Shown: piece by piece, positions 31,160-36,363 of the stretch
How positions within the stretch are numbered: the first letter of the stretch is position 1
Layout of the letters: every line of letters begins with the position of its first letter
NCBI RefSeq assembly: GCF_024343775.1
Contig: NZ_RJUF01000028.1
Coordinates: forward strand, 1 to 36,363
Source of the DNA: Lacihabitans soyangensis
GTDB taxonomy: Bacteria > Bacteroidota > Bacteroidia > Cytophagales > Spirosomataceae
Length of the DNA: 36,363 bases
Direction: 5' to 3'
Made by a program: the position numbers and the translations under genes
The notes under the pieces: model-generated
Database searches by the model: none
What the model was told of the DNA's origin: nothing
What the model saw: only the letters and a program-made list of their open reading frames with translations

Positions 31160-33631
31160 TTAGGCTTCTGCCAACTTTAAGCAATCTTCGAGTGTAAGTT
31201 CCTCAGGAACAGTGCCCTTTGGTATTTTTACATTTCTTTTTCCAACCTGAATATATGGGCCGTATCTACCATTCAATACCTTCACCTTATCGTTTTCAGG
31301 ATACTCTCTGATGATTTTTTTGGCTGCTGCTTCCTTTTGTTCTTTAATGATTTCAACTACTCGTTTATCGTCAATAGTCAATGGGTCCTCCGTTTTGCCT
31401 ATATTATAATAAACTGCTCCGTGTTTAATGTAGGGACCAAATCGACCCTTATTTATCACCACTGCTTGTCCTTCATACTCGGCCATATCACGAGGAAGAG
31501 AGTTGTCCGAGCCACTTAATCTTGCCTCAATAATCTCAATCGCTCTTTCTTTGGTAATGGACAAAGGGTCCTCCCCTTTTTCAAGGTTGATATATTTACC
31601 ATTATATAGCACATAAGGGCCATAACGTCCTTCGTTAACCACTATGGCATTGCCTTCATACAGACCTAACTCCAAAGGTAGCTTTGGACCCTGTAAGATA
31701 GCCAAGGCTTCTTCAAAGGTCATACTTGATATCATCGTACCTTTTTTGATAGAAACGAAAGCTGGTTTGTCCTCATCCGTGGCTTCGCCAACTTGCAAAT
31801 AAGGACCAAATTTACCAATCTTAGCAAATATTTTTTTGCCTGATTCTGGATCTACACCAAGTTCGTAAGAACCTGCAGCCTTGGCACCGTTTTCACCCGT
31901 AGCTTCTTCGATTTTATTATGAAAATCATTGTAAAAATTCGCAATCATTTTTTGCCAAGGCACTTTTCCTTCGGCAACCTCGTCAAATTCGTTCTCTACC
32001 TTGGCCGTGAATTTGTAGTTCAATACATCCTCGAAATTCTCAACCAGATAGTCGTTAACGATTATACCTAAGTTAGTTGGAAACAATTTCGCTTTTTCTG
32101 TACCGTAATTTTCGGAACCAACAGAACTATTAATTTGTCCATCTTTCAACAAAAACTCTTTGAAATCTCTCTGAAAACCAGGTCTATCTTCTTTGACTAC
32201 ATATTCTCTACGAATAACTGTTGAAATAGTAGGTGCGTAGGTAGAAGGACGACCAATGCCCAATTCCTCCAGTTTCTTCACCAAACTTGCTTCCGTATAT
32301 CTGGCTGGCGGTCTTGTAAAACGCTCTGTGGCTTTCATGTGAATCAGATTTAAGCTCTGACCAACCGAAAGTGGCGGCAACATATCCTTGTTTTCTTCAT
32401 CCTCATCGTCTGATGATTCCAGATATACTTTCAAGAACCCTTCAAACTTAATAACCTCACCAGAAGCAGTTAGCTCCTCAGGTCTTGTAGAAATCGAAAT
32501 CTTTGCAATGGTTCTTTCGATAATTGCCTCGGACATTTGCGAAGCAATCGCTCTTTTCCATATCAAATCGTACAAACGCTTCTCGTTTCTCTCTGAACCG
32601 GCATCAGTAACCGCAAAATCAGTTGGCCTTATGGCCTCGTGAGCTTCTTGTGCCGATTTATCTTTTGTTTTAAATACTCTTGGCTTCGAAAACTTCTCAC
32701 CATAAGCACTGATTATCTGACCTTTTGCGTTTTCCATGGCTTCAGACGAAAGACTTGTGGAGTCTGTTCTCATATAGGAAATCTTACCAGATTCATAAAG
32801 TTTCTGAGCCAAAGTCATGGTTTGAAGTACGGAGAAGCCCAATTTTCTAGAGGCTTCTTGTTGCAGAGTAGAAGTGGTGAAGGGTGCTGCTGGGCTTTTC
32901 GTAGTTGGTTTAACCTCTAGGCCTGCAATAGCATAAACCGCTGGTAAACAATCTTGTAAAAACTTCTCGGCGTCTGCTTCTTTCTCAAAATTCTTGCTCA
33001 ATTCTGCTGAAAGAACCTTATTTTTCTCTACTAAAAAATGAGCTACTACTTTGAAAGATGATTTAGAGTCAAAAGTCTCAATTTCACGCTCTCTTTCGAC
33101 TACAATTCTAACAGTAACAGATTGAACCCTACCCGCCGAAAGGTTTTTCCTATCTCCTGCTCTTATTTTTTTCCAAAGAACTGGTGAAAGTTGAAAGCCC
33201 ACCAATCTATCCAATATACGTCTGGCCTGCTGAGCATTTACCAAATCTATATCTATGGTTCTTGGGATTTCTATGGCTTTGTTTATCGCATTCTTGGTGA
33301 TTTCTCTAAAAACAATCCTTTTTGTGTCATCGCCCAAACCAAGGGCTTCTTTTAAGTGCCAAGAAATGGCCTCTCCCTCGCGGTCATCATCGGTCGCTAG
33401 CCAAACTTCTTTACCAGCGGCTAGTTTTTTGAGTTCATTTACAACTTTAATCTTGTCGCCTGAAATCTGATAGGTCGGTTGAAATTCCTTATCTACATCA
33501 ACTCCAAGCTCCTTTTCGGGCAAATCCCGGATATGACCAAAACTCGATTTTACAATAAAATCACTACCCAAATATCCTTCGATGGTTTTGGCTTTAGCTG
33601 GGGACTCAACAATTACGAGGTTTTTAGACAT
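31160..33631 (-). CDS. topA: DNA topoisomerase I (type IA)
   Basis: 823 residues. It relaxes negative supercoils by single-strand passage. The Toprim domain has Glu9 in IVESPAKAKTIEGYLG and Asp81-x-Asp83-x-Glu85 in ATDDDREGEAI. The catalytic Tyr286 is in KISYMRTDSTSL. The C-terminal third has four Topo_C repeats, each with a GPY core (GPYLQVGE, GPYVLYNGK, GPYIKHGA, GPYIQVGK), the last three separated by linkers rich in charge. The zinc-finger cysteines of the E. coli enzyme are absent, as in many Bacteroidota. It has its own terminator and no obvious operon partner. Confidence 0.97.
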   Translation of the reverse strand: MSKNLVIVESPAKAKTIEGYLGSDFIVKSSFGHIRDLPEKELGVDVDKEFQPTYQISGDKIKVVNELKKLAAGKEVWLATDDDREGEAISWHLKEALGLGDDTKRIVFREITKNAINKAIEIPRTIDIDLVNAQQARRILDRLVGFQLSPVLWKKIRAGDRKNLSAGRVQSVTVRIVVEREREIETFDSKSSFKVVAHFLVEKNKVLSAELSKNFEKEADAEKFLQDCLPAVYAIAGLEVKPTTKSPAAPFTTSTLQQEASRKLGFSVLQTMTLAQKLYESGKISYMRTDSTSLSSEAMENAKGQIISAYGEKFSKPRVFKTKDKSAQEAHEAIRPTDFAVTDAGSERNEKRLYDLIWKRAIASQMSEAIIERTIAKISISTRPEELTASGEVIKFEGFLKVYLESSDDEDEENKDMLPPLSVGQSLNLIHMKATERFTRPPARYTEASLVKKLEELGIGRPSTYAPTISTVIRREYVVKEDRPGFQRDFKEFLLKDGQINSSVGSENYGTEKAKLFPTNLGIIVNDYLVENFEDVLNYKFTAKVENEFDEVAEGKVPWQKMIANFYNDFHNKIEEATGENGAKAAGSYELGVDPESGKKIFAKIGKFGPYLQVGEATDEDKPAFVSIKKGTMISSMTFEEALAILQGPKLPLELGLYEGNAIVVNEGRYGPYVLYNGKYINLEKGEDPLSITKERAIEIIEARLSGSDNSLPRDMAEYEGQAVVINKGRFGPYIKHGAVYYNIGKTEDPLTIDDKRVVEIIKEQKEAAAKKIIREYPENDKVKVLNGRYGPYIQVGKRNVKIPKGTVPEELTLEDCLKLAEA

Positions 33632-33986
33632 ATATAGATCTTTGTAATGAAATACGTATTTTAATCAGCAAAATAAGTACAATAAAGCCAGTAAAAGAAA
33701 ATTTTTTTCCAAAATCGGTCTTTCCAACCGCTTCATTCGAAAACTTCTCAACAAAAAAAGACATTTAAATACTATAAATGGTTAACAAAAAATTAGGGAA
33801 AGTTTTAGCTCGTGAATCTTGAAATATTCCTATTTATCTATTTTCTCAAAAAACACTTTTTGAAAAAAAAGCATATCAACTCCGAACTTTTCCTATTTCC
33901 AACTTTTTTTTCTTGCGAGCCAAGACTTCTCAAACCTTTAACTATCAAAACTTTACAAATGATTAAACTTCTCAAAGGTGGCTTTG

Positions 33987-34018
33987 TTCGAAATAAATAA
34001 AAAAAATCCTATTTCGAA
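33987..34018 (+). promoter_or_regulatory. Inverted repeat overlapping the aconitase promoter, possible operator
   Basis: TTCGAAATA (33987-33995) and TATTTCGAA (34010-34018) are perfect 9-bp arms separated by a 14-base A-rich spacer. The right arm covers the place where the -33 box of the downstream promoter would lie. It could be a repressor operator or, less likely, a terminator-like stem. Confidence 0.45.
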
Positions 34019-34033
34019 TTAAAAATCAATTTG

Positions 34034-34041
34034 TATTTTTG
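34034..34041 (+). promoter_or_regulatory. Putative -7 element (TATTTTTG) of the aconitase gene
   Basis: TATTTTTG matches TAnnTTTG, ending 35 bases before the ATG. TTTCG at 34012-34016 is a poor -33 at about the right spacing (19 bases) and sits inside the palindrome's right arm. Confidence 0.5.
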
Positions 34042-34076
34042 ACAAATTAAAATTCAATTTTAAAATTTATATACTG

Positions 34077-36347
34077 ATGAAAGTATTTGATTTGGACATG
34101 ATAAAAGCTGCATACGCTCGCATGCCTGAGAGAGTAGAAGCCGCCAAAAAGTTATTGGGAAGACCAATGACCCTTGCCGAAAAGATTTTGTATTCACACT
34201 TGTGGGACAACTTAGGAGGAAAGCCTTTTGAAAGAGGTACTGATTATGTTGACTTTGCCCCAGACCGCGTGGCTATGCAGGATGCAACGGCTCAAATGGC
34301 ACTTTTGCAATTTATGCAAGCACAAAGAGAGAAAGTAGCGGTTCCCTCTACTGTACACTGCGACCACTTGATTCAAGCGAAAGTAGGTGCAACAGAAGAC
34401 TTAAAGATTGCCAACGAATCAAATAAAGAAGTTTATGACTTCCTTTCTTCCGTTTCAAATAAATACGGATTAGGTTTCTGGAAACCAGGTGCGGGTATCA
34501 TCCACCAAGTAGTTTTAGAAAACTATGCATTCCCGGGTGGTATGATGATCGGTACTGACTCACACACGCCAAATGCAGGTGGATTAGGTATGATAGCCAT
34601 CGGTGTGGGTGGTGCTGATGCTTGTGACGTAATGGCTGGCTTACCTTGGGAACTAAAAATGCCAAAACTAATAGGTGTTAAATTAACAGGATCACTAAAA
34701 GGATGGGCTTCTGCGAAGGACGTAATTCTTGAAGTGGCTGGTAGATTAACAGTAAAAGGTGGAACAGGTGCGATAGTAGAATATTTCGGTACTGGTGCAG
34801 ACAAGCTTTCAGCCACTGGTAAAGGAACTATCTGTAATATGGGTGCTGAGATTGGTGCTACCACCTCGGTATTTGGTTTTGACAAAAAAATAGCAAAATA
34901 TCTAACAGCAACAGGCCGTAGAAATGTAGCCATAGCTGCTGGAAGAATTAAAGAATATTTAAGACCAGATCAAGAATGTATCGACAATCCTGAGGCTTAC
35001 TATGACCAAGTTATAGAAATTAACTTGTCGAAATTGGAGCCGAGAATCAATGGTCCTTTCACACCAGATTTGGCTTGGCCGCTTTCTAAATTTGCTGCTG
35101 CTGTTAAGAAAAACAACTGGCCAGCAAAATTGGATGTAGGTTTGATAGGTTCATGTACCAACTCTTCTTATGAGGACATGACCAGAGCGGCGTCTATAGC
35201 GAACCAAGCTGCCGAGAAACATATCAAAGCGAAAGCAGAGTACACCATAACTCCAGGTTCGGAATTGGTAAGATTTACTGCCGAAAGAGATGGTTTATTG
35301 GCTACTTTTGATAAAATCGGTGGTGTGGTATTGGCCAACGCTTGCGGACCTTGTATCGGTCAGTGGGCACGTCATGGTGCTGAAAAAGGTGAAAGAAACT
35401 CTATCATCACTTCCTTCAACCGTAACTTTGCAAAAAGAGCTGACGGTAACCCAAATACGCACGCATTTGTGGCCTCGCCAGAAATCGTTACCGCATTTGC
35501 TATAGCTGGAGATTTGACTTTCAACCCAGCCAAGGATACTTTGACCAACGAAAAAGGTGAACAAGTAAGATTGGATCCACCATTGGGCATCGAATTGCCA
35601 CCATTGGGCTTTGATGTTTTGGATGCAGGTTATCAAAAACCAGCGAGAAGCGGTAAAAATGTTAAAGTTAAAGTTAGTCCAAAATCTGACAGATTACAGT
35701 TATTGGCACCATTTACCAAATGGGAAGGAACAGACCTTAAAGGCCTGAAACTTCTGATTAAAGCGAAAGGAAAATGTACAACTGACCACATCTCTATGGC
35801 AGGCCCTTGGTTGAAATTCCGTGGACACTTGGACAATATCTCAAATAACCTTTTGATTGGTGCTGTAAACTTTGCTAACGAAGCTACAAACAAAGTTAAA
35901 AACCAATTGACTGGCGAATATGGCGAAGTACCAGCAGTACAAAGAGCATATAAAGCTGCTGGCATTGGTTCAATAGTGGTAGGTGACGAAAACTATGGTG
36001 AAGGTTCATCAAGAGAGCACGCAGCTATGGAGCCACGTCATTTGGGCGTAAGAGCTATCCTTGTGAAATCGTTTGCACGTATTCATGAGACTAACCTGAA
36101 GAAACAAGGTATGTTGGCTTTGACATTTGCTAATCCTGCAGATTATGACAAAATCAAAGAAGATGACACACTAGACATAGTAGGTTTGACAACCTTCGCT
36201 CCAGGAAAATCGTTGAAAGTCGTGGCAAACCACATTGACGGTTCAAAAGACGAAATCGTTGTAAATCATACCTATAACGATGCTCAAATCGGCTGGTTCA
36301 AAGCTGGTGCAGCATTAAATATCATTGCAGAACAAGCTGGAAAATAA
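34077..36347 (+). CDS. acn: Aconitate hydratase, mitochondrial-type
   Basis: 756 residues, complete in the window. It interconverts citrate and isocitrate in the TCA cycle through a [4Fe-4S] cluster held by Cys360 in [11 protein letters not shown], and Cys423 and Cys426 in [10 protein letters not shown]. Substrate-binding stretches are [13 protein letters not shown] (159-171), and [20 protein letters not shown] in the swivelling C-terminal domain. Length and the order of motifs match mitochondrial-type aconitases rather than AcnA or AcnB. It is preceded by a probable regulated promoter. No TCA neighbour is visible because the window ends 16 bases later. Confidence 0.97.
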   Translation: MKVFDLDMIKAAYARMPERVEAAKKLLGRPMTLAEKILYSHLWDNLGGKPFERGTDYVDFAPDRVAMQDATAQMALLQFMQAQREKVAVPSTVHCDHLIQAKVGATEDLKIANESNKEVYDFLSSVSNKYGLGFWKPGAGIIHQVVLENYAFPGGMMIGTDSHTPNAGGLGMIAIGVGGADACDVMAGLPWELKMPKLIGVKLTGSLKGWASAKDVILEVAGRLTVKGGTGAIVEYFGTGADKLSATGKGTICNMGAEIGATTSVFGFDKKIAKYLTATGRRNVAIAAGRIKEYLRPDQECIDNPEAYYDQVIEINLSKLEPRINGPFTPDLAWPLSKFAAAVKKNNWPAKLDVGLIGSCTNSSYEDMTRAASIANQAAEKHIKAKAEYTITPGSELVRFTAERDGLLATFDKIGGVVLANACGPCIGQWARHGAEKGERNSIITSFNRNFAKRADGNPNTHAFVASPEIVTAFAIAGDLTFNPAKDTLTNEKGEQVRLDPPLGIELPPLGFDVLDAGYQKPARSGKNVKVKVSPKSDRLQLLAPFTKWEGTDLKGLKLLIKAKGKCTTDHISMAGPWLKFRGHLDNISNNLLIGAVNFANEATNKVKNQLTGEYGEVPAVQRAYKAAGIGSIVVGDENYGEGSSREHAAMEPRHLGVRAILVKSFARIHETNLKKQGMLALTFANPADYDKIKEDDTLDIVGLTTFAPGKSLKVVANHIDGSKDEIVVNHTYNDAQIGWFKAGAALNIIAEQAGK

Positions 36348-36363
36348 TATTTCTTGGTTTGTT

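Larger units (their letters stand above)
33632..34076. other. Intergenic region between topA and the aconitase gene
   Basis: 445 bases of very AT-rich sequence. A 62-codon open frame (33812-34000) has biased Phe/Leu/Lys composition and I judge it non-coding. The only structured part is at the right end: an inverted repeat (33987-34018) and a -7 box (34034-34041). I see no convincing topA promoter; a weak candidate would have to be near 33660-33710. Confidence 0.55.

Noticed and set aside
33812-34000. A 62-codon plus-strand frame upstream of the aconitase gene
   Set aside because: Extreme Phe/Leu/Lys bias, no start context or promoter, and it runs into the promoter palindrome; it reads like chance in AT-rich DNA.

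Overview
The window looks like a stretch of chromosome from a low-GC member of the Bacteroidota, most likely a Cytophagales-type organism. The evidence is threefold. Several promoters match the Bacteroidota form TTG-N19-23-TAnnTTTG (-33/-7). Shine-Dalgarno sequences are rare. Many genes belong to families that are common or confined in this phylum (DUF3822, DUF3108, DUF922, DUF885, secreted cupins, an MHNNY-type NFACT protein, and a class III sirtuin lacking the usual zinc cysteines). No database was searched; all family calls come from motif and pattern recognition.

Layout. 1-490 is a small scar: an about 86% identical, frameshifted copy of the 3' end of the adjacent aldehyde dehydrogenase gene, then a 56-residue ORF. 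487-4701 holds an ALDH7-type dehydrogenase and, divergent from it, an S1/P1-nuclease/phospholipase-C-like zinc enzyme, a secreted DUF922 HExxH protein and a small membrane protein. 4664-7382 (minus strand) is a tightly coupled three-gene envelope-glycan operon: flippase-like membrane protein, GT2 glycosyltransferase and NodB-type polysaccharide deacetylase, joined by two 4-nt ATGA overlaps. 7373-9732 carries ruvC and a large repetitive surface protein. 9864-10270 is a tRNA cluster (Ser-GCU, Pro-UGG, Arg-UCU) with the clearest promoter in the window and two hairpin terminators. 10329-15173 (plus) holds a Ppx/GppA phosphatase, an RqcH-like NFACT protein, DeoD and a secreted sulfatase. 15179-22958 (minus) holds a DUF885 peptidase with a bicupin, UDP-xylose synthase with UDP-glucose dehydrogenase, a DUF3108 protein, recA and a DUF1080 protein. 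23052-28167 is mostly plus: DEAD-box helicase, DUF1801, Nudix, DUF3822, then prs-rplY. 28273-29768 (minus) is an unrecognised two-gene unit encoding proteins that share a C2-like domain. 30174-33631 (minus) has a class III sirtuin and topA, and the window closes with a complete aconitase gene.

How genes work together. ugd and uxs make UDP-glucuronate and then UDP-xylose, donors for surface polysaccharide. The 4.6-7.4 kb operon would assemble, translocate and de-N-acetylate an envelope glycan or glycolipid. prs, deoD and the Nudix protein touch nucleotide metabolism. recA, ruvC and topA maintain DNA.

Most of the window is ordinary housekeeping chromosome. The least explained parts are the paired C2-like-domain proteins (28.3-29.8 kb), the scar with a duplicated ALDH tail (0-0.5 kb), the repetitive surface protein (8.1-9.7 kb), a possible pseudogene remnant at 12.84-12.96 kb, and a palindrome over the aconitase promoter (33.99-34.02 kb). 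I found no CRISPR array, insertion sequence, prophage or recognisable defence locus.
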